A DNA stretch of 64,000 bases from Lentilactobacillus laojiaonis (GCF_020616595.1 NZ_CP085278.1:992001-1056000); one strand, 5' to 3'; numbered from the stretch's first letter, positions 45,054-54,330 are shown. A program made the numbers and translations. Notes: generated from the letters alone by a model not told the origin.

Positions 45054-45487
45054 TTTACTATTTTAAAATGGTAGCCATCTTTATCAACTACTCCATATAT
45101 ATGTTTGGTTTTATCATCATCTAAAAAGCCAAAATCAACTTTACCACCATCTTCAGTTGGGATAATATCTTCTACTCTATTACGTAAAAAGTCTTTTAGA
45201 ATTGGAAACTGCTTTTCAATCTTTTGTCCCTTTTTAACGGCTGCTTGCAAGGTATATCCTTCATTTTGAAAATGCTTTATATGAAATATTTTAATTAAAT
45301 TTTTTAAGTTAAACTGTCGAGAGGATCCTTTGGGGGACTCAAGTGATTCAATGTATCCCTGCTGTTCCCAATATCTAAGTTGTCTAGTAGATACACCTAA
45401 TAATTCACTAACTTGGCCAATACCAAAAATTAAATTATCAACACTCATTAATGATTTAATTTTATCGAACTCTTTAGTTTCTGACAT
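45044..45487 (-). CDS. MerR family transcriptional regulator
   Basis: The 147-residue protein has the MerR winged helix (FGIGQVSELLGVSTRQLRYWEQQGYIES, about residues 21-48) and the SRQFNLKNL wing, followed by a helix and a short C-terminal effector region with no Cys pair. It is thus not a metal-sensing MerR; a drug or metabolite ligand is more likely. It is divergent from the DHA2 exporter gene at 45657, with about 170 bases between them, so it probably controls that exporter. Confidence 0.85.
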   Translation of the reverse strand: MSETKEFDKIKSLMSVDNLIFGIGQVSELLGVSTRQLRYWEQQGYIESLESPKGSSRQFNLKNLIKIFHIKHFQNEGYTLQAAVKKGQKIEKQFPILKDFLRNRVEDIIPTEDGGKVDFGFLDDDKTKHIYGVVDKDGYHFKIVKEK

Positions 45488-45576
45488 GATCTCTCTCCCA
45501 ATTTGTTATTTAACAAAAATAATTATACCAACACACTATATTTTTGGCAAATTAATAAACATCATTGTAAACTTTA

Positions 45577-45605
45577 TTGACAAACTTTTTTCCAGAGACT
45601 ATTAT
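45577..45605 (+). promoter_or_regulatory. Promoter of the DHA2 exporter gene
   Basis: TTGACA (45577-45582), 17 bases, TATTAT (45600-45605). The spacer is 17, not the 19-20 bases typical of MerR-activated promoters, which argues for repression or weak dependence on MerR. Confidence 0.75.
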
Positions 45606-45656
45606 ATTAACATCTTAAATTTTCCACACCATTATTAATCGAAAGGAGATTTTTCT

Positions 45657-47117
45657 ATGTCAGAAAAACCTTTAGATGCCAATGGAAAACCATATAATCG
45701 TACTTTACTAACCGTAACTATGATTGTTGGTGTTTTTATGGCAGTTTTAAGTAGTACTATGTTAGCTACTGCTTATCCGGCTTTAATGAAAGCCTTTGAT
45801 GTTTCAACATCTACTGTCCAATGGCTTACCACTGGATATTTACTAGTTAACGGGGTAATGATTCCCATCACTGCCTGGTTAATGAACCGCTTTAGTTCCA
45901 AATTACTTTACAATTTAGCTATGATTTTCTTCTTAGGTGGAACTATCTTAGCTTATTGTGCACCAAATTTTGGTACTCTTTTTGTTGCTAGACTTATCCA
46001 AGCAGTTGGGGCAGGTATTTCAATGCCATTAGGTCAAGCCTTACTATTATCAATCTTTCCACCTGATAAGCGAGGAGCTACCATGGGTATCTTTGGGCTA
46101 GCTATTGGATTAGCTCCCGCCATTGGTCCCACCTTATCTGGTTGGATTATTGATAATTATAATTGGCGCGTTTTATTTGGAATTTTAATTCCGATTGGAA
46201 TCCTTGTGGTAGTTTTAGGATTAATTTTCTTTAAAAAACTACTTCCTACTAATAATGATCGCCTAGATATTTTATCGGCTGGACTATCAACCATTGGATT
46301 TGGTTCATTACTATATGGATTTTCTGAAGTTGGGGACAAAGGCTGGGGATCATCAATAGTAATTACCTTTATTATAATTGGTATTATTTTCATCGGTCTT
46401 TTTGCTTGGCGTCAATTAACTATGAAGGATCCATTCTTAAACCTAAATGTATTTAGAAATGGTGAATTTACCCTTACTACCATTTTGGCAGCCGTGGTTA
46501 ACATGGCAATGGTAGGGGTTGAAATGATTGTTCCGCTATATCTTCAAACCGTTCGTGGCGATACCGCATTTGAATCAGGATTGACTTTACTCCCTGGTGC
46601 TTTAATGATCGGGATTGCTAGTCCTATCACTGGACGCATTTTTGATAAAATGGGAGCTAAACGTTTAGCTACTGCCGGAATGATTTTATTAACTATTGGT
46701 ACCATCCCATTCCTATTCTTAACTAAAGATACTCCCGTAGCCTTTATCGTAATTGTGTATGCAATTCGAATGGTCGGGGTTGGTATGGTTATGATGCCTG
46801 TTACAACCGCTGGTATGAATGTCTTACCAGTTAACCAAATTGGTCACGGTACTGCTGTTAATAGTACCTTACGTCAAGTCGCTAGTTCAGTCGGTACTGC
46901 TATTTTAGTTAGTGTCTTAACTAATGTTACTAACAATAACATGCCGGCTAAACACGTCTTACACCAAAACCCATTACAATACAAAGACCTTGCTATCAAT
47001 TCAGTTTTAAATGGATACACTGCCGCTTTTGGCGTTGCTATTTTATTCTGTCTTATTGGTTGGGCCCTCACCTATTTCTTAAAACAAAATAATCCTACTA
47101 AAGGAGGCGTTAAATAA
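45657..47117 (+). CDS. DHA2 family (EmrB/QacA type) MFS drug exporter
   Basis: The 486-residue protein has 14 predicted membrane segments, the DHA2 hallmark. Segment 1 carries FMAVLSSTMLATAYPALMKAF, segment 5 motif C reads AIGLAPAIGPTLSGWI, and PPDKRGATMG follows segment 4. It should export drugs or toxic organic compounds by proton antiport. GAAAGGAG lies upstream of the ATG. Its stop overlaps the start of the DUF4811 gene, so the two are coupled; the divergent MerR gene is the likely regulator. The substrate is unknown. Confidence 0.9.
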   Translation: MSEKPLDANGKPYNRTLLTVTMIVGVFMAVLSSTMLATAYPALMKAFDVSTSTVQWLTTGYLLVNGVMIPITAWLMNRFSSKLLYNLAMIFFLGGTILAYCAPNFGTLFVARLIQAVGAGISMPLGQALLLSIFPPDKRGATMGIFGLAIGLAPAIGPTLSGWIIDNYNWRVLFGILIPIGILVVVLGLIFFKKLLPTNNDRLDILSAGLSTIGFGSLLYGFSEVGDKGWGSSIVITFIIIGIIFIGLFAWRQLTMKDPFLNLNVFRNGEFTLTTILAAVVNMAMVGVEMIVPLYLQTVRGDTAFESGLTLLPGALMIGIASPITGRIFDKMGAKRLATAGMILLTIGTIPFLFLTKDTPVAFIVIVYAIRMVGVGMVMMPVTTAGMNVLPVNQIGHGTAVNSTLRQVASSVGTAILVSVLTNVTNNNMPAKHVLHQNPLQYKDLAINSVLNGYTAAFGVAILFCLIGWALTYFLKQNNPTKGGVK

Positions 47118-47845
47118 TGGCACTAGCTTTAGTAATTATTTTTGCTTTATTATTTATAGCTTCTTATGTATTAATGCCTAAAGGAATTTTGAGAATTCTT
47201 ACTTTTATATTCTCGCTAGTTATTATGATTGGTTCATTAGTATTAATTACTGCCGGCGATAATAATCACTATGGAATGAAAAAAGTTACGGTTACCGAAA
47301 CTAAAACTTTAAAACCCGCTTCAGATATTAAACAATTAGATACTAAATTATTAATTAAAAATCCATTAGGTACCAAGGATGAATCAGTAATTGTTTATAA
47401 AGATGATCGCAATAAGACTGCTCATACCCAAGCTGACAAAAACACGGATAATAAATTTGTTAGAGATAATAAAAAAGATCCGCAATTAAAAGTTACTACT
47501 ACTAAATATGTTTATAAAAATAACTTCTTTAAAGTTCTCTATGCCGGTTTAGATAATAACAACGTTTATCAATCACGTAAAAATGAATTCATTATTAATG
47601 ATGATTGGATTGTGTTAACTCCTAAGCAAGCTAGTTCTCTTCAAACTAAAATGAAGGACCAACAAGCAAAGGCTAAACCACAAATGGAAAAATTAGTTAA
47701 ACAACAAGTAACTCAAGCCATGATGGCTAACCCTTCTATGACTAAGAGTCAACAAAAACAACTAATTAAAAAGATTACACAACAAGCTCAACAAAAAGCT
47801 ATGGATCAAACCAAAAAAGAACTTCAAAAAATGTCTATTGAATAA
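47117..47845 (+). CDS. DUF4811 membrane-anchored partner protein
   Basis: The 242-residue protein starts with two hydrophobic segments (LALVIIFALLFIASYVL and ILTFIFSLVIMIGSLVLIT) and then has a hydrophilic domain ending in a Lys/Gln-rich helical tail (about residues 175-242) with coiled-coil character. It matches DUF4811, found in lactobacilli downstream of DHA2 exporters. The start overlaps the exporter stop (TAATG). A role as an accessory of the exporter is inferred from this constant pairing; no biochemical function is known. Confidence 0.82.
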   Translation: MALALVIIFALLFIASYVLMPKGILRILTFIFSLVIMIGSLVLITAGDNNHYGMKKVTVTETKTLKPASDIKQLDTKLLIKNPLGTKDESVIVYKDDRNKTAHTQADKNTDNKFVRDNKKDPQLKVTTTKYVYKNNFFKVLYAGLDNNNVYQSRKNEFIINDDWIVLTPKQASSLQTKMKDQQAKAKPQMEKLVKQQVTQAMMANPSMTKSQQKQLIKKITQQAQQKAMDQTKKELQKMSIE

Positions 47846-47876
47846 AAAAAGACCGCTAAAAGCGGTCTTTTTTTAT
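47844..47876 (+). terminator. Terminator of the exporter operon
   Basis: A perfect stem (GACCGCT with AGCGGTC, extended by A7/T7) with an AAA loop follows the DUF4811 stop. Confidence 0.92.
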
Positions 47877-47897
47877 TAAGCAAATATAATCAAGTAA

Positions 47898-47922
47898 CCT
47901 TAATACTATGATAATATTAAGG
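47898..47922 (+). promoter_or_regulatory. Inverted repeat in the pyruvate oxidase promoter region
   Basis: CCTTAATA (47898-47905) and TATTAAGG (47915-47922) are perfect inverted arms around nine bases. The centre contains a possible extended -10 (TATGATAAT). It has no T-run, so it looks like a protein operator and not a terminator. The regulator is unknown. Confidence 0.5.
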
Positions 47923-47963
47923 CATAAAAATAGTAGATTACATAATTATTAGGGGGAATGATT

Positions 47964-49712
47964 ATGACAAATACAATCAATGCAGGAATTGCTACTGTTA
48001 AGACCTTAGAGAGCTGGGGAATCGATCATATTTATGGGTTACCCGGTGGTTCAATTAACAATTTCATTTATGCCTTAGATTCTGAAAAAGATAAAATTAA
48101 ATTCATCCAAGTTAGGCACGAAGAAGTAGGAGCTATAGCAGCTTCAGCTGATTATAAAATCAGTGGACAAATTGGGGTAGCCTTAGGTTCTGCCGGTCCT
48201 GGTGCTACTCATTTAATGCAAGGAATTTATGATGCTAAGATGGATAAAGTGCCTGCCTTATTTTTGGTGGGCCAATCAGTTCAATCTCAAATGAACATGG
48301 ATTCCTTCCAAGAATTAGATGAAGATCCAATGTTTCAAGATGGCGCGGTTTATGCCCGTACAGTCACTGACGCTACCACCTTACCACATGTAGTCGATGA
48401 AGCTATTCGTCGAGCTTATGCTTATCGTGGACCAAGTGTAGTAATCATGCCCGAAAACTTAGCTGGTGAAGATATTCCCGCAGACGGATACTATTCTGCA
48501 GCCAATGCTCATCAAGTTAATCAATTAAAGGCACCTACCAACGAACAAATTAATAACGTTTTAGATATGATTAGTAAAGCCAAAAAGCCTATGATTTTCG
48601 TGGGTATCGGGGTAGCCGATCACGCTGACCTAGTAATGGAATTATCTAAAAAATTACAAATGCCAATCGCTACTACAGCTATCGCTAAAGATATTATTCC
48701 GTCAGATTTTGAAGCTCTTTTAGGCTCATCTGTTCGAGTTGCTTCCAAACCAGCTAATGAAGCAATTGCGGAAACTGACCTAATTTTACTAATTGGATCG
48801 GATATTCCTTTTGGCCAACTCGAATTTAGACCAGAAGTTAAGTTCATACAAATTGATACCAACCCAGCTAAATTGGGCAAACGTCATCGTGCAGATATTG
48901 CTATTTTAAGTACTGCCGGGGATACTTTAAATAAATTAATTAGTTTAAGTGAACCCCTTCCTGATTCCAAATGGTACCAGGCAAATGTTCAAAACGTTGC
49001 TAACTGGTGGCAATACAATAATAAATTAATGGGCATGACTAGCGATCCAATGCGCGTTGAACCAGCTTTTGAACAAATTAATCGTATTTCAAATAGTGAT
49101 GCTATCTATTCAATCGATGTAGGTCAAGTTACTCAAAACTCCGTTCGCTTACTTAAGATGAATGGTAAAAAACGTTGGTTTACTTCTGGATTATTTGCAA
49201 CTATGGGCTTTGGTTTACCCGGTTCAATTGCTGCTAGTCTCCAATTCCCTGGTCGCCAAGTCTTTAACCTAGCTGGTGATGGTGGACTTTCCATGGTAAT
49301 GCAAGATTTAGATACTCAAGTAAAATACCATTTACCAATCATTAACGTAGTCTTCATGAATGATGTTTTAGGCTTTATTCAAGACGAACAAGAAGATGAA
49401 AATCACGAAGATTTCGGGGTAGCCTTAGATCCAATGGACTTCGCTGCCATCGCAAAAGCTCAACACATGCAAAGTGCTGATGTACAACAATTTGCAGATC
49501 TAGAAAAAGCTTTTGATCAAGCCGCCCAAGTTACTGCTAACGGCGAACCATTTTTAATTAATGTTCACGTCCAAGATGCCCGTCCAATTCCAGTTGAAAA
49601 ACTCGAATTAGATCCAGATAAATTTAGTGCCGACCAAATTGCTAAATTTAAGAAACGCTATTTAGCTGAAGATTTACAACCACTTAGTTACTTTGAAAAA
49701 AAGCTTAATTAA
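47964..49712 (+). CDS. pox: Pyruvate oxidase (acetyl phosphate and H2O2 forming)
   Basis: Pox oxidises pyruvate with O2 and phosphate to acetyl phosphate, CO2 and H2O2, using TPP and FAD. The N-terminal TPP domain (IYGLPGGSINNFIYAL, VRHEEVGAIAA with the catalytic Glu), a central FAD domain, and the C-terminal TPP motif AGDGGLSMVMQDL with a downstream Asn are intact. It matches L. plantarum Pox along its length rather than acetolactate synthase. The start is ATG 47964 (582 residues), with AGGGGG before it. An inverted repeat overlaps the promoter region. Confidence 0.9.
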   Translation: MTNTINAGIATVKTLESWGIDHIYGLPGGSINNFIYALDSEKDKIKFIQVRHEEVGAIAASADYKISGQIGVALGSAGPGATHLMQGIYDAKMDKVPALFLVGQSVQSQMNMDSFQELDEDPMFQDGAVYARTVTDATTLPHVVDEAIRRAYAYRGPSVVIMPENLAGEDIPADGYYSAANAHQVNQLKAPTNEQINNVLDMISKAKKPMIFVGIGVADHADLVMELSKKLQMPIATTAIAKDIIPSDFEALLGSSVRVASKPANEAIAETDLILLIGSDIPFGQLEFRPEVKFIQIDTNPAKLGKRHRADIAILSTAGDTLNKLISLSEPLPDSKWYQANVQNVANWWQYNNKLMGMTSDPMRVEPAFEQINRISNSDAIYSIDVGQVTQNSVRLLKMNGKKRWFTSGLFATMGFGLPGSIAASLQFPGRQVFNLAGDGGLSMVMQDLDTQVKYHLPIINVVFMNDVLGFIQDEQEDENHEDFGVALDPMDFAAIAKAQHMQSADVQQFADLEKAFDQAAQVTANGEPFLINVHVQDARPIPVEKLELDPDKFSADQIAKFKKRYLAEDLQPLSYFEKKLN

Positions 49713-49714
49713 TT

Positions 49715-49746
49715 AAAAGATCTTCCATCATGGAAGATCTTTTTTG
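49715..49746 (+). terminator. Terminator of pox
   Basis: AAAAGATCTTCCA pairs perfectly with TGGAAGATCTTTT, loop TCA, followed by further T residues. Confidence 0.92.
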
Positions 49747-49783
49747 TTATAATACGAATATTAATAAAAGCGAGGTCAGATTT

Positions 49784-49984
49784 ATGGGATTCACTCCAAA
49801 ATTAATATTTGCAGATATCTGCTTAATCATTTCAATTATATTAGCACTTTATATCAATAAAAGTGTTGATATGCCTGCTAACATTAAAGTGGCATTAATA
49901 GTGGTCGCCTTAATTTTACTAGTAATATCAATTGTCATTAACTTAAGTGATACTTTCAAAAAAATTAAAAAGCAAAAAAAATAA
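49784..49984 (+). CDS. Small two-segment membrane protein
   Basis: I do not recognise this 66-residue protein. It has two hydrophobic segments (LIFADICLIISIILALYI and VALIVVALILLVISIVI) joined by a short loop and ends in a Lys-rich tail (KKIKKQKK), which should face the cytoplasm. The start at 49784 is chosen for a GCGAGG site seven bases upstream; a longer frame begins inside the pox terminator and is rejected. It is flanked by terminators on both sides, so it has its own short transcript. Confidence 0.65.
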   Translation: MGFTPKLIFADICLIISIILALYINKSVDMPANIKVALIVVALILLVISIVINLSDTFKKIKKQKK

Positions 49985-50014
49985 GCTTAGCCTTGAGGGC
50001 TAAGCTTATTTTTT
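49980..50014. terminator. Bidirectional terminator after the small membrane protein gene
   Basis: AATAAGCTTAGCC pairs perfectly with GGCTAAGCTTATT across a five-base loop, with A-rich and T-rich flanks. It also ends the convergent dehydrogenase gene. Confidence 0.9.
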
Positions 50015-50875
50015 CCAATTATTATAAATATTAACTAATCCTTGCGTACCTTCATCACCTAAACCGTTCGACACCATATTTTGGTATAAATCAGCAGCCT
50101 TTTGAGTAGCTGGTAAATCAATTTGCATGGACTGAGCCATTTCTAGTGCAATTTTTAAATCCTTTAGTAAATATTTAGCAGCAAAACCGGGTTGATAATC
50201 GCCCGCTAACACTCGCGGACCATAATTTTCCATACTCCAATTTTGAGCACTACCACCATCAATAGTTTCCATAATTTGGTCTAGATTTAGTCCCGCTTCT
50301 TTAGCATAGTTTAAGGCTTCACTCATCCCTGTCATCGTTCCGGCAATCATAATTTGATTGGCCATCTTAGCATTTTGACCCATGCCAGCTTCCCCAAATA
50401 AATTAACCGAACTACCTAGAGAATTAAAGATAGGCATTACTGCCTGAAATGTATCTGAATTACCGCCGACCATAATAGTTAGCGTGGCATTTTTAGCCCC
50501 CACATCGCCACCGGATACAGGAGCATCCAAAGTTTCAATTTTCCGGGATTGGCCATATTCATAGATTCTTTTAGCAATTGCTGGGGAACTAGTCGTCATA
50601 TCAATTAAAATCTGTCCAGATACTGCTGATTTAAAAATTCCCTGGTCGCCAAAATAAGTCTCTTCCACATCTTTAGGATTACTAACAATCGTTATTACTA
50701 CATCTTGATGTTTAGTTAATTCCAGTGGATTATCGGCCCAATGAGCGCCCAAATCTAAAACTGATTGAGCATGCGCCTTAGTCCGATTATAAACCGTAAC
50801 GTCATAGTCATTCTTTAATAAATTAATTACCATTTGAGAACCCATTACGCCAGTTCCAATAAAACCAATTTTCAT
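50006..50875 (-). CDS. Beta-hydroxyacid dehydrogenase (3-hydroxyisobutyrate dehydrogenase family)
   Basis: The 289-residue protein has the NAD(P)-binding start KIGFIGTGVMGSQMVINLL, the substrate motif TLDAPVSGGDVGAKNATL and the catalytic Lys region GMGQNAKMANQIMIAG. It oxidises or reduces a short beta-hydroxy acid such as tartronate semialdehyde or 3-hydroxyisobutyrate; the substrate is not readable. The Rossmann Arg (NRTK) suggests NADP preference. The ATG at 50875 has GGAGG close by. It stands alone, convergent with the small membrane protein gene. Confidence 0.88.
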   Translation of the reverse strand: MKIGFIGTGVMGSQMVINLLKNDYDVTVYNRTKAHAQSVLDLGAHWADNPLELTKHQDVVITIVSNPKDVEETYFGDQGIFKSAVSGQILIDMTTSSPAIAKRIYEYGQSRKIETLDAPVSGGDVGAKNATLTIMVGGNSDTFQAVMPIFNSLGSSVNLFGEAGMGQNAKMANQIMIAGTMTGMSEALNYAKEAGLNLDQIMETIDGGSAQNWSMENYGPRVLAGDYQPGFAAKYLLKDLKIALEMAQSMQIDLPATQKAADLYQNMVSNGLGDEGTQGLVNIYNNWKK

Positions 50876-50942
50876 TTTATCTACCTCCTAATATATCTCG
50901 TAACTACATTTTACAAGAAATATCAGTGGTTGGCTTACTAAC

Positions 50943-52127
50943 TTATTTTTTCATTTTAATTAGCAGCCAAGTTAAAATAATTCCCACTCCCACCATCATT
51001 GCTCCGGAAATGGGAGTAGTGGTAATTCCAAATTGTTCAAATAAATATCCGCCTACCCTAGAACCAAGCGCGATTCCAACATTAAACGCTGAGATATTCA
51101 GTGCCGAAGCCATCGTGACGTCATTAGGTGTAAATTTTTCTGCTAATTTCATAATATAAAGTTGAAGACCGGGAACATTCATAAAAGCGAATAAGCCCAT
51201 TAACAACACGGTGATTAAGCCTAACCAGTGTAGTTTTAAAGTGAATTGTAAGATCAGTAAAACGGCTGCCAAACCAATAAACATTGCTAATAAAGCTGGT
51301 AAAGTCTTTTGATTAGCTAATCTTCCACCAATCGTATTTCCCACCGCTACCATTAATCCATAAATGATTAAAATAACAACGACGGCGCCAGCACTCCAAT
51401 GCATACTTTGTTCTAAAATTGGTGATAGATAAGTGTAAACTACAAATGTTCCACCATATCCAAAGACCGTAATTAATAAGGCCACTAATAATTGCGGATT
51501 TTTTAAAACTCGTAAAATGCCAAGAGCATTGGTTTTAGCTGGTAATGGTAAATTATTCGGTACTAAGATTGCATTAGCAATTAAACCAATTACCCCAATC
51601 ACACTAATAAATAAGAAGGTCATATGCCAGTTGGTAATCTGACCAATAAAAGTTCCCAATGGCACTCCCGTAACGGTTGCTACTGTTAATCCTGTAAACA
51701 TAATAGCAATAGCTGATGCTCGTTTATTAGGCGCTACTACGTCAGCTGCAATGATCGATGACACGGTCATAAAAATTCCGTGAGCAAAAGCGGCAAAAAC
51801 TCGACCTATTAATAAGATAGTAAAAGTAGGTGCTACTGCATCCATAACATTTCCAATAATAAATAACAGCATAATTAAAATCATTAAGGTCTTCCGATTG
51901 ATTCTATTAGATAGAATTGTAAGTAAGGGCGCCCCCACTACAATTCCTAAAGCATAAATCGAAACCGTTAAACCGGCTTGTGATACGGTAATTCCAAAAC
52001 TTTTTACTAACATAGGAATTAGACCTACACTAATAAATTCAGTTGAACCAATTGCAAAAGCACTAATCGCTAAAGCAAGTAAAGTTAGACCTGGTGCAAT
52101 TGAAGCCTTCTTTGTATTGACATCCAT
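50943..52127 (-). CDS. MFS transporter, DHA1 type
   Basis: The 394-residue protein has 12 membrane segments. The N-terminal half reads AISAFAIGSTEFISVGLIPML and then LSNRINRKTLMIL after segment 2, the pattern of the AraJ/YdhP-like arabinose-efflux or drug-export branch. The start at 52127 (MDVNTKKASI) follows AGGAGAA; an upstream in-frame start has no site. It is divergent from the HxlR regulator, which probably controls it. The substrate is unknown. Confidence 0.87.
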   Translation of the reverse strand: MDVNTKKASIAPGLTLLALAISAFAIGSTEFISVGLIPMLVKSFGITVSQAGLTVSIYALGIVVGAPLLTILSNRINRKTLMILIMLLFIIGNVMDAVAPTFTILLIGRVFAAFAHGIFMTVSSIIAADVVAPNKRASAIAIMFTGLTVATVTGVPLGTFIGQITNWHMTFLFISVIGVIGLIANAILVPNNLPLPAKTNALGILRVLKNPQLLVALLITVFGYGGTFVVYTYLSPILEQSMHWSAGAVVVILIIYGLMVAVGNTIGGRLANQKTLPALLAMFIGLAAVLLILQFTLKLHWLGLITVLLMGLFAFMNVPGLQLYIMKLAEKFTPNDVTMASALNISAFNVGIALGSRVGGYLFEQFGITTTPISGAMMVGVGIILTWLLIKMKK

Positions 52128-52203
52128 AAGTATTCTCCTTTTATCAACTTGATTATTCGACAAATATAAATTATACTTTTGGAGAACTTTTTAGCAATTA
52201 CGT

Positions 52204-52213
52204 ACTTTAAAGT
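52204..52213. promoter_or_regulatory. Palindrome in the MFS/hxlR intergenic region
   Basis: ACTTTAAAGT is a perfect 10-base palindrome about midway between the two divergent genes. Related ACTTTT/AAAGTG half-sites lie around it. It is a candidate binding site for the HxlR-type regulator. Confidence 0.4.
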
Positions 52214-52251
52214 GCTATAGTCACTTTTTAGTTCCTATGGAGGAAAATAGT

Positions 52252-52608
52252 TTGGAAAAAATATATAATATTGGCGTTGAAGCAACGATGGAAGTTATTG
52301 GTGGTAAATGGAAACCCATTATTTTATGTCACTTACGTAAGAAGGTTCTACGAACTAATGAGTTACGCAGAGCCATTCCGAATATTTCACAAAAAATGCT
52401 AACCCAACAATTACGTGAATTAGAAGATGATTCTATCATTAATCGAAAAGTATATAACCAAGTCCCACCCAAAGTTGAATATTCTTTAACTGACTATGGA
52501 AAAACCTTGAGCAATATTTTAAATCAATTATGTACTTGGGGAGAATGCGATATTGATCGCCGAGTTGCCAATGGAGAAAAAATTGATTTATTAAATCGTG
52601 ATATGTAA
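52252..52608 (+). CDS. HxlR family transcriptional regulator
   Basis: The 118-residue protein is a single winged-helix domain of the HxlR class: TMEVIGGKWKPIILCHLRKKVLRTNELRRAIPNISQKMLTQQLREL. A Cys in the first helix (ILCHL) and Cys residues near the end (LCTWGEC) could serve redox or aldehyde sensing, known for some HxlR proteins. The start is TTG at 52252 because GGAGG lies seven bases before it; an upstream ATG overlaps that GGAGG. It is divergent from the MFS gene. Confidence 0.88.
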   Translation: MEKIYNIGVEATMEVIGGKWKPIILCHLRKKVLRTNELRRAIPNISQKMLTQQLRELEDDSIINRKVYNQVPPKVEYSLTDYGKTLSNILNQLCTWGECDIDRRVANGEKIDLLNRDM

Positions 52609-52633
52609 AAAGCACCCCACGGGGTGCTTTTTT
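52607..52633. terminator. Bidirectional terminator between hxlR and ade
   Basis: AGCACCCC pairs perfectly with GGGGTGCT, loop AC, with A5 and T7 flanks. It serves both convergent genes. Confidence 0.9.
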
Positions 52634-54308
52634 AATTTTCTAATGGAATAAATTTACCTAATGTCACATCATAGAGGCCTTGATCAGTTAGTTTTAATTC
52701 AGGAATTACCGGCAAAGTTAAAAACGATAAGGTAATAAAGGGATCAAAATTAACTTCATGACTAATCTGTTGATATTTATTAAGTAGGTTTTGTAATTGT
52801 TGCGAAGCTACTTCGTAGGATTGATCAGACAAAAGTCCACCAATTGGTAGAGGCATATTGGCTACCAACTCACCTTTATTAACAATCACCAAGCCTCCAT
52901 TGGTACTAGTTAATTGTTCAATAGCTTGAAAAATATCTTCATCATTAGTTCCAAAAGCCACAATATTATGAGCATCGTGAGCAATTGATGAAGCAATCGC
53001 ACCAGAATTTAACTTGAATCCCTTAACAATGCCTAAGCCAACGGTTCCTAAATTATGATGGCGTTCGATGACCACCATTTTTAGTAAATCATTATCCACA
53101 TCACTTTCAAAGTTATCGGTAGCTGAAAGTTTTTCAATCAAGTGATGAGTAGTAATATGGTTCGGTTCAATCTCAATAACATTTACTGAGTGGCCGTTTA
53201 ACGGCATTTTTAAATCAGATTTTTGTAAATGATGTTTGACTGTTTGGCGATCTAATTTTACTGGAGTTGATTCAAGTTGAGCAGAATCTGCAATCCAATT
53301 TCCCCGTTTCATTACCCGATCAATTTTAACTGAGTTTAGATCATCTAATACTATTAAATCAGCTAAAAATCCTGCTGATAAGGCTCCTTGGTCATATAAA
53401 CGATGGGCTTGTGCCCCATTATAACTAGCAATAATATAGGCTAACTCCGGTTGCATCCCATGAGCAATTGCTAATCTAACATTATGGTCAATTGAACCTT
53501 CAGCAATAATATCGGTAATGGTTTTATCATCCGTACAAAAGGCAAATCTAGAAAAATTATAATCATTTACTGCACCCATGGTATTTAATAGATCATTTTC
53601 TACAGTTCCTTGTCTTAAAAAGACATAAAAACCACTATTTACCCGATCTAAGGCTTCACTAACCGTGGTTGCTTCATGATCCGTATCCGCTCCGGCCAGT
53701 CTTAATTGGTTTAATTGAGATACCGAATAGCCAGCAGCATGGCCATCAACATGTTTGCCATGACGTTTAGCATCATTAATTTTTTGAAATAAATCAAAGT
53801 CATGATTAACAATTGCCGGATAATCCATGACTTCTGCTAAGCCCACTACTTCGGGATTTTTGTATAAACCGTTTAAATCTTTAGCAGTTAAAATTGCCCC
53901 ATTATGATCAAAAGCAATACATGGTACTGAAGAAGGTAACATAAATTTAACATCTAATGCCGTTTGTTTGGCATCTTCCATTAAATATTGAATTCCTGCA
54001 ACTCCAATTACATTAGCTAATTCATGAGGATCAGTAACAATCGTGGTGACACCATGCTTTAGTAAAATTTTTCCTAGTTCACTAGGTGTTACCATAGAGC
54101 TTTCCATATGAACGTGGGCATCAATCATCCCCGGAACAATCCATTTTCCAGTTAAATCAATAGTTGATTTGGCCATAAGGTTCTCATCGTTTTTTACGTT
54201 ACTGATAATTTTTCCGTCATTAATCCATAAATCAGTTGCTTCGAACTTCTGGTTAAATACATTTAAAACCTTTGCATTAATTATTTGTAAATCAACTAGA
54301 TTTTTCAT
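52632..54308 (-). CDS. ade: Adenine deaminase
   Basis: Ade hydrolyses adenine to hypoxanthine and ammonia in purine salvage. It belongs to the amidohydrolase superfamily: the metal site DAHVHMESSM, the GLAEVMDYPA segment, HVDGHAAG and the late FCTDDKTITD are present, and the C-terminal adenine deaminase domain follows. The start at 54308 (MKNLVDLQI, 558 residues) has GAGG before it; an earlier ATG overlaps the site. A guanine-class riboswitch with terminator precedes it, so expression should fall when guanine or hypoxanthine is high. Confidence 0.95.
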   Translation of the reverse strand: MKNLVDLQIINAKVLNVFNQKFEATDLWINDGKIISNVKNDENLMAKSTIDLTGKWIVPGMIDAHVHMESSMVTPSELGKILLKHGVTTIVTDPHELANVIGVAGIQYLMEDAKQTALDVKFMLPSSVPCIAFDHNGAILTAKDLNGLYKNPEVVGLAEVMDYPAIVNHDFDLFQKINDAKRHGKHVDGHAAGYSVSQLNQLRLAGADTDHEATTVSEALDRVNSGFYVFLRQGTVENDLLNTMGAVNDYNFSRFAFCTDDKTITDIIAEGSIDHNVRLAIAHGMQPELAYIIASYNGAQAHRLYDQGALSAGFLADLIVLDDLNSVKIDRVMKRGNWIADSAQLESTPVKLDRQTVKHHLQKSDLKMPLNGHSVNVIEIEPNHITTHHLIEKLSATDNFESDVDNDLLKMVVIERHHNLGTVGLGIVKGFKLNSGAIASSIAHDAHNIVAFGTNDEDIFQAIEQLTSTNGGLVIVNKGELVANMPLPIGGLLSDQSYEVASQQLQNLLNKYQQISHEVNFDPFITLSFLTLPVIPELKLTDQGLYDVTLGKFIPLEN

Positions 54309-54330
54309 AACTGTCCTCATTTCAAATCAA

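Noticed and set aside
47964-49712. Acetolactate synthase (alsS) as identity
   Set aside because: The sequence follows pyruvate oxidase of L. plantarum throughout, including the C-terminal tail (LDPDKFSADQIAKFKKRY) absent from AlsS, and no alsD is adjacent.
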